Below, piece by piece: positions 11,405 through 19,146 of a stretch of DNA of 64,000 bases. Positions within the stretch are counted from its first letter, which is position 1. Each line of letters starts with the position of its first letter. The notes under the pieces are model-generated. The model searched no databases, was not told the DNA's origin, and saw nothing but the letters and a program-made list of their open reading frames with translations. The DNA comes from Methylophilaceae bacterium (lineage in GTDB: Bacteria; Pseudomonadota; Gammaproteobacteria; Burkholderiales; Methylophilaceae), in the NCBI GenBank assembly GCA_028342535.1, contig JAOLWQ010000001.1:310001-374000 (forward strand), in the 5' to 3' direction. The position numbers and the translations under genes are program-made.

Positions 11405-12929
11405 ATTAATAATATTTGATACTACATTGCGAGATGGCGAACAAAGCCCAGGTGCATCAATGACCCAAGAAGAAAAAGTTAGGATTGCAAAGCAACTTGA
11501 AAAATTAGGTGTGGATATAATTGAGGCTGGTTTTGCTGCAGCAAGTCTAGGAGATTATGAAGCCATTAAAGCCGTGGCAAAAACAATAAAAAAATCAACT
11601 GTTTGCTCTTTAGCAAGAGCACTTGAGTCTGATATTGTAAAAGCTGGGAATGCTATTGAATCTGCAAAAAATAAGCGAATACATACTTTTATTGCAACAA
11701 GTAAGATTCATATGGAAAATAAGTTAAGGATGAGGCCAGATCAAGTACTTAATCAGGCTGTAAAAGCAGTTGAATGGGCTTTGTCTTATACTGAAGACGT
11801 GGAATTTTCTGCTGAAGATGCAGTTCGGTCTGATATAGACTTTCTTGTTGAGGTATTTGATGCTGTAATAAAAGCAGGAGCCAAAACAATTAATGTTCCA
11901 GATACAGTTGGTTACTCCATTCCAGATGTGTGGGGGCAACGTATGAAGACAATAATAGAAAGAGTGCCTAATTCGAATAAGGTGATATGGTCCACTCATT
12001 GTCACAATGATCTAGGGATGGCTGTAGCTAATTCTCTATCAGCTGTTTCAAATGGTGCGAGACAAGTTGAATGTACAATTAATGGACTTGGAGAAAGGGC
12101 GGGGAATGCTAGTTTAGAAGAAATTGTTATGGCTGTTAAAACTAGAAAAGATATTTTTAATCTGGAAACTCAGATCAATACTCAGCAGATTGTCCCAACG
12201 TCTCGATTAGTCTCTACTATCACAGGATACCCAGTACAGCCTAATAAGGCAGTAGTTGGTGCAAATGCATTTGCTCATGAATCAGGTATTCATCAAGATG
12301 GTGTTCTAAAGCATAGAGAAACTTACGAGATAATGCTCGCTCAAGATGTTGGCTGGGGAGCTAATAAAATTAGTCTCGGAAAGCTTTCCGGAAGAAATGC
12401 ATTTAAAAGTAGGCTAAGCGAATTAGGAATTGAAATTGAGTCTGAAGAAACTTTTAATGCAACATTTGATCGATTTAAATTGCTAGCAGATAAAAAAACA
12501 GAAATTTTTGATGAGGATATCCATGCTTTAGTAAGTGAAGAGTATGTCGAAGAATCCTATGATTTGTATAAATTAATTGGGCTAAAGACTGCATCAGAAA
12601 CGGGAAAGATTCCGATTTCTGAGATTGAGATGACAATGAATGGAAAAAATCATAAATTTAGTGCAGAAGGCAGTGGTTCTGTTGACGCAGCATTTAAAGC
12701 TATTGAATCAATTGTCCAATCAAAAGCAGAACTATTATTATTTTCAGTAAATAATATAACTTCTGGAACAGACTCACAAGGTGAAGTAACTGTTCGATTA
12801 TCCAGAGGTGGGAGGGTGGTAAATGGGCAAGGCTCAGATACAGATATTGTTATTGCATCTGCAAAAGCTTATATAAGCGCACTGAATAAATTACACTCAA
12901 AATATGAACGTGCTCATCCACAAGTATAG
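11394..12929 (+). CDS. leuA: 2-isopropylmalate synthase
   Basis: First committed enzyme of leucine synthesis: condenses acetyl-CoA with 2-oxoisovalerate. The TIM-barrel domain starts with [13 protein letters not shown] and carries the metal-binding [12 protein letters not shown]; a C-terminal regulatory domain (from about residue 385, with [13 protein letters not shown]) is present and should bind leucine. I prefer the ATG at 11394 (MKNKLIIFD), 11 bp before the pssA stop. An ATG five codons earlier is possible. About 511 residues is full length. Confidence 0.95.
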   Translation: MKNKLIIFDTTLRDGEQSPGASMTQEEKVRIAKQLEKLGVDIIEAGFAAASLGDYEAIKAVAKTIKKSTVCSLARALESDIVKAGNAIESAKNKRIHTFIATSKIHMENKLRMRPDQVLNQAVKAVEWALSYTEDVEFSAEDAVRSDIDFLVEVFDAVIKAGAKTINVPDTVGYSIPDVWGQRMKTIIERVPNSNKVIWSTHCHNDLGMAVANSLSAVSNGARQVECTINGLGERAGNASLEEIVMAVKTRKDIFNLETQINTQQIVPTSRLVSTITGYPVQPNKAVVGANAFAHESGIHQDGVLKHRETYEIMLAQDVGWGANKISLGKLSGRNAFKSRLSELGIEIESEETFNATFDRFKLLADKKTEIFDEDIHALVSEEYVEESYDLYKLIGLKTASETGKIPISEIEMTMNGKNHKFSAEGSGSVDAAFKAIESIVQSKAELLLFSVNNITSGTDSQGEVTVRLSRGGRVVNGQGSDTDIVIASAKAYISALNKLHSKYERAHPQV

Positions 12930-12941
12930 AAGAGATATTTC

Positions 12942-13604
12942 TTGAATTTAGCTATTTTTGATTTAGACAACACGCTCCTTGATGGTGATTCTGATTATAA
13001 TTGGGGACTTTTTTTAGCCCAAGAAGGCTTTGTCGATAAAAAAAATCATCAAGCCTTGAATGATAAATTTTATGCTGACTATAATGCAGGTAAATTAGAT
13101 ATCTATGAGTTTACTGAATTTCAATTTAAATTTTTCAAGAATAATCCAAGAAAATTACTTGATAAACTTCTTGCGCGTTTCATTGATGAAGTTGCAGAAG
13201 CAATGATAACTGAAAAAGCAAGAAACCTTGTTGCACAACATAGAAATAATGGAGATAAATTACTCATAATTACTGCAACTAATAGCTATATAACTAAACC
13301 TATTGGTAATTTATTGGGTATAGATGATTTAATTGGAACTGACCTTGAAGAGGTTAATGGAGAATTTACTGGCAAGGTTGAAGGAATTCCTTCATTTAAA
13401 GAAGGTAAAGTAGATCGATTAAATCTATGGTTAAAACAAAAAGAACTTACTTTTGAGGGTCTTGAACAAACTTTTTTCTATAGTGATTCTCAAAACGATT
13501 TACCATTACTTAGAATTGTTAGTAATCCTGTAGCAGCAAATCCTGATCAAGTATTAGAAAAAGAAGCATCTAAAAATAAATGGCCAATAATTTTTTTAAA
13601 ATAA
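12942..13604 (+). CDS. HAD-IB family phosphatase (SerB-like)
   Basis: A 220-residue haloacid dehalogenase superfamily hydrolase. Motif I is FDLDNTLLDGDSD at the N-terminus, with the aspartyl nucleophile and the second catalytic Asp. Motif II is in LLIITATNSY, and motif IV is FYSDSQNDLPLL. The architecture is that of HAD-IB phosphatases related to phosphoserine phosphatase; in betaproteobacteria such a gene often sits near ffh. Translation appears to start with TTG at 12942, preceded by an AGAAGAGA purine tract; no ATG fits the N-terminus. The substrate is not determinable. Confidence 0.75.
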   Translation: MNLAIFDLDNTLLDGDSDYNWGLFLAQEGFVDKKNHQALNDKFYADYNAGKLDIYEFTEFQFKFFKNNPRKLLDKLLARFIDEVAEAMITEKARNLVAQHRNNGDKLLIITATNSYITKPIGNLLGIDDLIGTDLEEVNGEFTGKVEGIPSFKEGKVDRLNLWLKQKELTFEGLEQTFFYSDSQNDLPLLRIVSNPVAANPDQVLEKEASKNKWPIIFLK

Positions 13605-13608
13605 GTTA

Positions 13609-14049
13609 TTACTTTAGTAGAATTTCTAAAACAAATTTTGTCCCAAAATAAGCTAGAAAAAGAAATATAAAAGCAATAAGAGAAATAATAACTGCTTTTT
13701 TACCTCTCCATCCATATTGATTTCTTCCAAACAACATAGCACTATAGGTTAACCAAGCCATTATAGAAAAAATAAATTTATGATTCCATGTTGATGTTGT
13801 TCCAAATATTTCATTTGAAAATAAAATACCAGATAATAAAGTTAATGATAGAAGAATAAAACCAAGCCAGTAAATCTTAAATAAAAAATCTTCCATTGAT
13901 AACAATGAAAAATTATTAGTAAGGCTACCAAGTATTTTAGTTGTTAAGTTCTTTTCAAATAATAAAATAAAGATTGATAAGATAGCCCCAATAGTTAAAA
14001 GGCTGTAAGATAAAATTGCAATATTTATATGTAATGTAAAGTATTCCAT
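13609..14049 (-). pseudogene. YpjD/CcsA-like cytochrome c assembly membrane protein, N-terminally truncated
   Basis: The 146 residues match the C-terminal half of the YpjD family (a CcsA-like inner membrane protein usually found next to ffh), which normally has around 260-270 residues. Recognisable parts are LHINIAILSYSLLTIGAI, the WLGFILLSLTLLSGILFS helix, NHKFIFSIMAWL and the closing YFGTKFVLEILL. Upstream of the ATG the frame runs only about 20 codons, without another ATG, to a TAA at 14107-14109, and ffh begins at 14140 on the other strand. The N-terminal helices are therefore absent, not just mis-called. It may be a decayed gene or a minimal functional version. Confidence 0.6.
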
Positions 14050-14139
14050 AAGTATTATTTGTTCAAAAAAATAAACACAATTATAATGGATTTCTAATAT
14101 AAACAGTTAATTACAAATTTAGATTGAGAATTTTAAATA

Positions 14140-15492
14140 ATGCTTGAAAACTTAACAGAACGATTACAGTCAGTAATTAAAACTATACGAGGCCAATCTC
14201 GCTTCAGTGAAGAAAATATAAGTGACGCTATGAGGGAGGTAAGAATCGCCTTAATTGAGGCAGATGTTGCCCTGCCAGTTGTTAAATATTTTATTGATCG
14301 AGTAAAAGAAAAGGTATTGGGTTCTGAGGTTTTAAAAAGTATCACACCGGGTCAAGCAATTATTAAAATTGTTCAAGATGAATTAACAAGCTTGATGGGC
14401 TCAGAAAACGTTAGTCTAAATTTTTCTACAAAACCTCCAGCAGTAATTTTAATGGCTGGACTACAGGGGTCTGGAAAGACAACAACTGTTGCAAAGTTAG
14501 CTAAAATTTTATTAGGGCAAAAGAAAAAAGTATTGGTTGCAAGTGCTGATGTTTATAGGCCTGCAGCCATTGATCAATTGAAAACCTTAGCAGTAGGATT
14601 AAATGTTGAGTGTTTTGATTCATCACCTAAAGATAAACCTATTAAAATTGCTGCAGCGACTCTAGAGTATGCAAAAAAATATTTCTTTGATGTAGTTATC
14701 TTTGATACTGCAGGCCGATTAGGAATTGATGAAGTCATGATGAAGGAAATAAAGCAATTACATAAGACGCTTATTCCAATAGAAACCTTATTTGTAGTTG
14801 ATGCGATGCAGGGTCAAGATGCAGTTAATACAGCCAAAGCCTTCGGAGAAGCTTTACCTTTAACAGGAGTAGTTTTAACTAAGTTAGATGGCGATTCAAG
14901 AGGTGGAGCGGCTCTTTCGGTAAGATATATTACTGATAAACCAATTAAATATATTGGAATAAGTGAGAAAACAGATGGACTAGAGGCATTTCACCCAGAG
15001 CGAATGGCCTCTAGAATTCTTGGCATGGGTGATATTGTTGGTTTAGTCGAGGAAGCTCAAAAAAATGTTGACACAAAAGAAGCAGAGAAGTTAGCTGAAA
15101 AAGTTAAATCAGGAAAAAGTTTTGATTTGGATGATTTTAAAAATCAAATTACTCAGATGAAGAAAATGGGTGGAGTTGGAGCAATGATGGATAAAATGCC
15201 TTCACAAATATCTGGCGCTGCTGCAAAAATAAATCCAGAGGATGGAGATAAGTCTTTAGTGCAGATTGAGGCAATTATCAGTTCAATGACCTTTCAAGAA
15301 AGAAAATATCCTGATGTAATAAAAGCAAAAAGAAAAATAAGAATTGCAAGTGGCTCCGGAGTTCAAGTACAAGATGTTAATCGTCTTCTTAAACAATTTG
15401 AAGAAATGCAAAAAATGATGAAAAGGTTCTCTAAAGGGGGTATTGGTAAAATTATGAGAGGCTTGACTGGCCGATTCCCTGGAATGAATTAA
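14140..15492 (+). CDS. ffh: Signal recognition particle protein Ffh
   Basis: SRP54-type GTPase that, with 4.5S RNA, targets membrane proteins to FtsY and SecYEG. The N domain (about 1-90) is followed by the G domain with GLQGSGKTTTVAKLA, DTAGRLG and TKLDGDSRGG, then the methionine-rich M domain (from about 330, MKKMGGVGAMMDKMP and EEMQKMMKRFSKGG). The 450-residue length is standard. The 4.5S RNA gene was not found here. tRNA-Lys follows after its own promoter. Confidence 0.97.
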   Translation: MLENLTERLQSVIKTIRGQSRFSEENISDAMREVRIALIEADVALPVVKYFIDRVKEKVLGSEVLKSITPGQAIIKIVQDELTSLMGSENVSLNFSTKPPAVILMAGLQGSGKTTTVAKLAKILLGQKKKVLVASADVYRPAAIDQLKTLAVGLNVECFDSSPKDKPIKIAAATLEYAKKYFFDVVIFDTAGRLGIDEVMMKEIKQLHKTLIPIETLFVVDAMQGQDAVNTAKAFGEALPLTGVVLTKLDGDSRGGAALSVRYITDKPIKYIGISEKTDGLEAFHPERMASRILGMGDIVGLVEEAQKNVDTKEAEKLAEKVKSGKSFDLDDFKNQITQMKKMGGVGAMMDKMPSQISGAAAKINPEDGDKSLVQIEAIISSMTFQERKYPDVIKAKRKIRIASGSGVQVQDVNRLLKQFEEMQKMMKRFSKGGIGKIMRGLTGRFPGMN

Positions 15493-15511
15493 TTTTAATT
15501 CATAATGTCCA

Positions 15512-15540
15512 TTGACCAAATTCCAATATTACTAGATAAT
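15512..15540 (+). promoter_or_regulatory. Candidate sigma-70 promoter for tRNA-Lys
   Basis: TTGACC at 15512-15517 and GATAAT at 15535-15540 are separated by exactly 17 bp, and the -10 ends 15 bp before the mature tRNA 5' end. This is one of the best-spaced consensus-like promoters in the window. Confidence 0.6.
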
Positions 15541-15555
15541 TCCGTTTCGAATAAT

Positions 15556-15631
15556 GGGGTGTTAGCTCAGCTGGTAGAGCACCGGACTTTTAATCCGATG
15601 GTCGGGAGTTCGATCCTCCCACACCCTACCA
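15556..15631 (+). tRNA. tRNA-Lys (anticodon TTT)
   Basis: A 76-nt cloverleaf. The acceptor stem GGGGTGT pairs with ACACCCT (first pair G-T), discriminator A, and the terminal CCA is encoded. The D arm is GCTC-AGCTGGTA-GAGC. The anticodon stem CCGGA/TCCGA-side encloses loop CTTTTAA with anticodon TTT, and the T arm is GGGAG-TTCGATC-CTCCC. It reads AAA and AAG, the dominant codons for the very lysine-rich proteins here. Confidence 0.97.
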
Positions 15632-15645
15632 TTTTCTATTCAAAT

Positions 15646-15675
15646 TAAATCTGTGAATCCAACATCACAGATTTA
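15646..15675. promoter_or_regulatory. Perfect 11-bp inverted repeat (terminator hairpin or OhrR operator)
   Basis: TAAATCTGTGA and TCACAGATTTA are perfect reverse complements around an 8-nt centre. The element begins 15 bp after tRNA-Lys and ends 48 bp before the OhrR-type regulator. No strong T-run follows on the forward strand, so it may be either a weak tRNA terminator or an operator for the adjacent MarR-family gene. Sequence alone does not decide. Confidence 0.5.
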
Positions 15676-15723
15676 CTTAAAGTATGTTTTAATAACTTAA
15701 GAAATTATTAAAATAAATTAAAA

Positions 15724-16188
15724 ATGACTCAACACAAAAATTTATTACTTAACAATCAACTTTGCTTTGCTCTTTACGCGGCTACAAACTCTATTGTTCG
15801 CTACTACCGTATTTATCTTAATGAAATAGGAATAACTTACACACAATACCTTGTTTTATTAGTGCTTTGGGAGACTGATAATTGCAGCATAAAAATTATT
15901 GCTAAAACTCTAAAATTAGACTCACCTACAATCACTCCTATTGTTCAAAAATTAGAAAAAATGAATATAGTTAAAAGAAATCGTTCTAATGAGGATGAAA
16001 GGATGGTATTAGTCTCTCTTACTAGAGCAGGAATAGACTTGGAAGGTCAGGTTGCTGACATTCAAAACAAAGTTGCTTGCAAGACAAATCTTAAAACTAA
16101 AGACTTTAATGAACTGAAAATAACTCTAAACAAGCTTGCTGAAACTATGGCTGAAAAAGAAAAAAATTTAGAAAGTTTATTAAAGTAA
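15724..16188 (+). CDS. MarR-family regulator of the OhrR (organic hydroperoxide-sensing) type
   Basis: A 154-residue winged-helix repressor. The N-terminal NQLCFALYAA (Cys14) and ITYTQYLVLLVLWE are the OhrR signature; Cys14 corresponds to the peroxidatic cysteine. A further cysteine at 119 lies 105 residues later, the same spacing as the C22-C127 disulfide pair of Xanthomonas OhrR, which points to the two-cysteine subtype. Tyrosines that normally buttress the reactive cysteine are present (Y27, Y28, Y39, Y42). No ohr gene is adjacent, so the target is unknown. A perfect inverted repeat stands 48 bp upstream and could be its operator. Confidence 0.8.
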   Translation: MTQHKNLLLNNQLCFALYAATNSIVRYYRIYLNEIGITYTQYLVLLVLWETDNCSIKIIAKTLKLDSPTITPIVQKLEKMNIVKRNRSNEDERMVLVSLTRAGIDLEGQVADIQNKVACKTNLKTKDFNELKITLNKLAETMAEKEKNLESLLK

Positions 16189-16201
16189 TTAAAATATTTT
16201 T

Positions 16202-17785
16202 TTATTCTAATTTAATTTTCTTAAAATCCTTTAACCTATAAACATCCCCCATCAGCATATTCGGCGAAGTCACTGTAATAATTTTTTCATAAAGATCTGT
16301 TTTTCTTATAATATCTGGCATTTCTTGAACCCCTGGTATTTCTTGAATCCCTGGAAATCTATATATAATAGTCGTAATAATTGTAGGTTGGTATTTCTTC
16401 AGCATATCAATTAGTTTACTTTCATCTTCTTCCAGAAGAATCGAATAAAGTGCATTTAAATCTTGCATTTCAAATAAAGGAGGCCTTAAGCCTGTAATAG
16501 GATATAAAGCTTGGCTATAATTCATCACAGAAAGAGTTGAATCTTTATTAGAACTCCGTTTAATAACATCTGCTATTAATAGTAATGCTGACCATTTCAT
16601 TTGTTCTTTATCACTATATGAATCAACCCATAAGGCATTATATGCATTGGTAACAGCATTTTTTTGTTTTAACATCTTAGAATTTAAAGATGCAGACAGA
16701 TTGGGGTAAATACCATACAAGCAAATTAAAATAATAATTGAAATATTGTATCTATTCGCTTTTTTAGATTGATTGAGAGAGATGTAATTCCATCCAATAG
16801 CACTTAGCCCTACGAGGCCTGGAATACAGTTTGCAAAATGATACGGTATTGGAGATTTAAATACTGGTTCCAAAATTGGTATTATTGCCAACGCACCCCA
16901 AAATAAATATCTATTAATATTAATTAGATTTTTATTCTGCTGAAATAATTTAGTGGCATAAAATATAGATATAATAGAAAAAAATATCCCAAACCAAAAT
17001 ACTTTAAACATTGATAAACCTATATCAAGAAATGCATTTTTAATTACGTAATGATTAATACTTATAATCTTATAACTATATGAGTTTATAAGTTCAATTA
17101 AGGTACCTTCACGATTGATTAAAATAAATCCAAAGCTAACAATTCCTAGTAAGGCAGAACCAATTAGATACTTATAGATTGAATTCCATCCATACCCGAT
17201 CAAAATAGATATTCCACCTATTATAAATAAAGGTAAGAATGGCTCTCTTAATAGAACTCCTAAAGTGACAAGAGCGCCAATGAGGTAAAATTTATGGCTA
17301 TTAGCTTGAGAAATACTTTGCCAAAAAAGTAATGCTCCAAATAAAGGTATATAAGAAACCCAAATACTATTCCTGTAACCATATAAGACTAGATTTTTAT
17401 CATTCATAACTAATAAAGCTGAGCCAGCTAAAATTATTGTAAAAATAGTGCTACCACTTTCTTTTAAGATAATTTTATAGAATAAAAAAGAAGCTAAAAC
17501 AGCTGCTAAAAGATCAATCCAGCGTAAAGCAATATAGTGATTAATATCTAAACTAAAAACCCAAGAGGTAATAAGTGGATACATATGTAAAGTCATTTGA
17601 GAGGGGATATTTTGTCCATTACTCAAAGCTGCATTTATTTCTTGAGCTATATAAGTGTAAAATCCACCATCTGGGTCTGGAAAATAAGTAACAAAATGAA
17701 CCCTTAAATATCCAGCAGTAAATATCGCTACAATTATTGCAATAATTAAATTAAAAGATTTTTTATTGAGGATTGTATTAAGCAT
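16202..17785 (-). CDS. Multi-pass membrane protein, probable GT-C type glycosyltransferase
   Basis: I do not recognise a specific family member. The 527 residues form about 10-11 hydrophobic helices with a soluble C-terminal part (from about residue 380). The first extracytoplasmic loop, after the initial helix, carries YFPDPDGGFYTYIAQ; an acidic pair in this place is typical of GT-C enzymes that use polyprenyl-phosphate sugars. The gene stands alone, with no polysaccharide genes nearby. Its 3' part contains a short tandem DNA repeat encoding PGIQEIPGVQEM. The function is inferred from topology and this motif only. Confidence 0.45.
   Translation of the reverse strand: MLNTILNKKSFNLIIAIIVAIFTAGYLRVHFVTYFPDPDGGFYTYIAQEINAALSNGQNIPSQMTLHMYPLITSWVFSLDINHYIALRWIDLLAAVLASFLFYKIILKESGSTIFTIILAGSALLVMNDKNLVLYGYRNSIWVSYIPLFGALLFWQSISQANSHKFYLIGALVTLGVLLREPFLPLFIIGGISILIGYGWNSIYKYLIGSALLGIVSFGFILINREGTLIELINSYSYKIISINHYVIKNAFLDIGLSMFKVFWFGIFFSIISIFYATKLFQQNKNLININRYLFWGALAIIPILEPVFKSPIPYHFANCIPGLVGLSAIGWNYISLNQSKKANRYNISIIILICLYGIYPNLSASLNSKMLKQKNAVTNAYNALWVDSYSDKEQMKWSALLLIADVIKRSSNKDSTLSVMNYSQALYPITGLRPPLFEMQDLNALYSILLEEDESKLIDMLKKYQPTIITTIIYRFPGIQEIPGVQEMPDIIRKTDLYEKIITVTSPNMLMGDVYRLKDFKKIKLE
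16315..16357 (-). repeat. Short in-frame tandem repeat (18-bp unit, about 2.4 copies)
   Basis: On the forward strand CTGGCATTTCTTGAACCC is followed by CTGGTATTTCTTGAATCC and then CTGGAAAT. Two changes separate the two full units. Being a multiple of three, it adds six-residue units (PGIQEI, PGVQEM) to the C-terminal region of the GT-C-like protein without shifting frame. Confidence 0.75.
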
Positions 17786-17914
17786 AAAATTAAATTTTTA
17801 TAAAACTACGTTTACCCAAAGTAACACCATTTAATATTAGAATACAGAATTTTATGAAAGAATCTATGTAATAAATAAATATGAATTAATATAAGTTTTT
17901 TCTGTCTATTTGAA

Positions 17915-18919
17915 ATGTTGAAAAAAATATTTTTATTGTTATCTATTTTCATATCTCATTACTCACATAGCTATCCGGCTCAAGCCGAATTATTTGGCCT
18001 AAGTAAATCAATGGTGCAAGTATTTGTAACATTTAAAGGAGGAGTAACTGGTTCTGGTTCCGGCATTGTGATTAAAGAAAATCATGTCGCTACAAATTGC
18101 CACATTTTTGCTGATAGTGATGGCGTTAATGTAGTTAAGTTCTTTAAAACTTATACGCCAATTTCTGTTTACGCTGATTGGAAAAATGATTTATGTATTT
18201 TAAAGTTTGATAACTTACCTTTACCTTCTGTTAGCATCAGAACAACAAAAGATTTAAATTATGAGGAGAAAATTTTCTCAATGACATATCCAAATGATAA
18301 CCCAATGCCTCTTCCATCTTATGGAAAAATCAAGGCGTTATATCCGTTTCAAGACAGTAATATTATAAGATCATCTGCAGGATTTACAGTTGGGTCTAGT
18401 GGAGGTGCGTTATTTGACCTTAATTTTAACCTCGTAGGCATTACCACATTTAAAAGTCCTGGAAGAAGAGAAAATTATTACTATTGTCTTCCAGCTGATT
18501 GGATTAAAGAATTACTTAAAACAAAAGAGCAATTTAATTTAAAAAGTATTGCAGCTCCATTTTGGAGCTTACCTGAAAACCAAAAACCTTTTTTTATGAA
18601 AGTTGTCTTGCCTTTACAGAATGAAAATTGGCCACTTATGTTAAAAATCGCTAAAGCATGGACGCAAGCAGATGAAGAAAATGCTGATGCTTGGTACTAC
18701 TTAGGCTTTGCTCAAAGTAAATTATCAAATTTAGATTTCGCTAAATTATTTTTCAAGCAAGCTATAAAATTAAATGATATGCACTTAGATTCTTTGGTTG
18801 AACTAACTGAAATTGCAATTAAGCAAAAAGATAAATTGGAGTTTGAGAAAGTAGTAAATCTGATATCTAAAATTAATCAAGAGATAGCTAAATCTTACTT
18901 AGAAAAAATTTCATTATAA
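17915..18919 (+). CDS. Exported trypsin-like serine protease with C-terminal TPR region
   Basis: A 334-residue protein with a signal peptide (about 1-24, hydrophobic then PAQAE). The S1/DegP-type fold has an intact triad: His63 in ATNCHIF, Asp92 in KNDLCILKF and Ser162 in the G-S-S-G-G loop of TVGSSGGALFD. After the protease domain (about to 205) comes a helical region with a TPR-like unit (NADAWYYLGFAQSKLSNLDFAKLFFKQAIKL). No PDZ domain is present, unlike DegP or DegQ. It is a stand-alone gene, and its substrate is unknown. Confidence 0.7.
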   Translation: MLKKIFLLLSIFISHYSHSYPAQAELFGLSKSMVQVFVTFKGGVTGSGSGIVIKENHVATNCHIFADSDGVNVVKFFKTYTPISVYADWKNDLCILKFDNLPLPSVSIRTTKDLNYEEKIFSMTYPNDNPMPLPSYGKIKALYPFQDSNIIRSSAGFTVGSSGGALFDLNFNLVGITTFKSPGRRENYYYCLPADWIKELLKTKEQFNLKSIAAPFWSLPENQKPFFMKVVLPLQNENWPLMLKIAKAWTQADEENADAWYYLGFAQSKLSNLDFAKLFFKQAIKLNDMHLDSLVELTEIAIKQKDKLEFEKVVNLISKINQEIAKSYLEKISL

Positions 18920-18927
18920 TCAAAAAA

Positions 18928-19004
18928 TGGCGCGCCCGAGAAGATTCGAACTCCTGACCCCTTGGTTCGAAGCCAAGTACTCTATCCAGCTGAGCTACGG
19001 GCGC
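18928..19004 (-). tRNA. tRNA-Arg (anticodon TCG)
   Basis: A 77-nt cloverleaf with encoded CCA. The acceptor stem is GCGCCCG/CGGGCGC, the anticodon stem CTTGG/CCAAG encloses loop CTTCGAA, and the T arm contains GTTCGAATC. The anticodon TCG reads CGA and CGG. It is second in a two-tRNA transcript, 15 nt after tRNA-Arg(ACG), from which it differs by one base. A T6 run follows directly on the transcribed strand and may help termination. Confidence 0.96.
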
Positions 19005-19019
19005 AAAAACATCGATAAT

Positions 19020-19096
19020 TGGCGCGCCCGAGAAGATTCGAACTCCTGACCCCTTGGTTCGTAGCCAAGTACTCTATCCAGCTGAGCTACGGGCGC
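19020..19096 (-). tRNA. tRNA-Arg (anticodon ACG)
   Basis: A 77-nt cloverleaf with encoded CCA, identical to the neighbouring tRNA-Arg(TCG) except that the anticodon loop reads CTACGAA. The anticodon ACG would be deaminated to ICG by TadA and read CGU, CGC and CGA. It lies promoter-proximal in the pair. A TATAAT -10 element stands 9 bp before its 5' end. Confidence 0.96.
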
Positions 19097-19105
19097 GTGA
19101 GCGAT

Positions 19106-19111
19106 ATTATA
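19106..19111 (-). promoter_or_regulatory. -10 element of the tandem tRNA-Arg transcript
   Basis: On the reverse strand TATAAT lies 9 bp upstream of the tRNA-Arg(ACG) 5' end, the expected distance for a tRNA promoter. The -35 region 17-18 bp further up is A-rich and weak. Confidence 0.5.
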
Positions 19112-19146
19112 ACTTAATTTCAGTGATATTTTTGGCAGTAAATCTT

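Noticed and set aside
18928..19096. Direct repeat suggestive of a mobile element or CRISPR-like unit
   Set aside because: The repeated unit is a complete tRNA gene with cloverleaf and CCA; no integrase or element borders are nearby.
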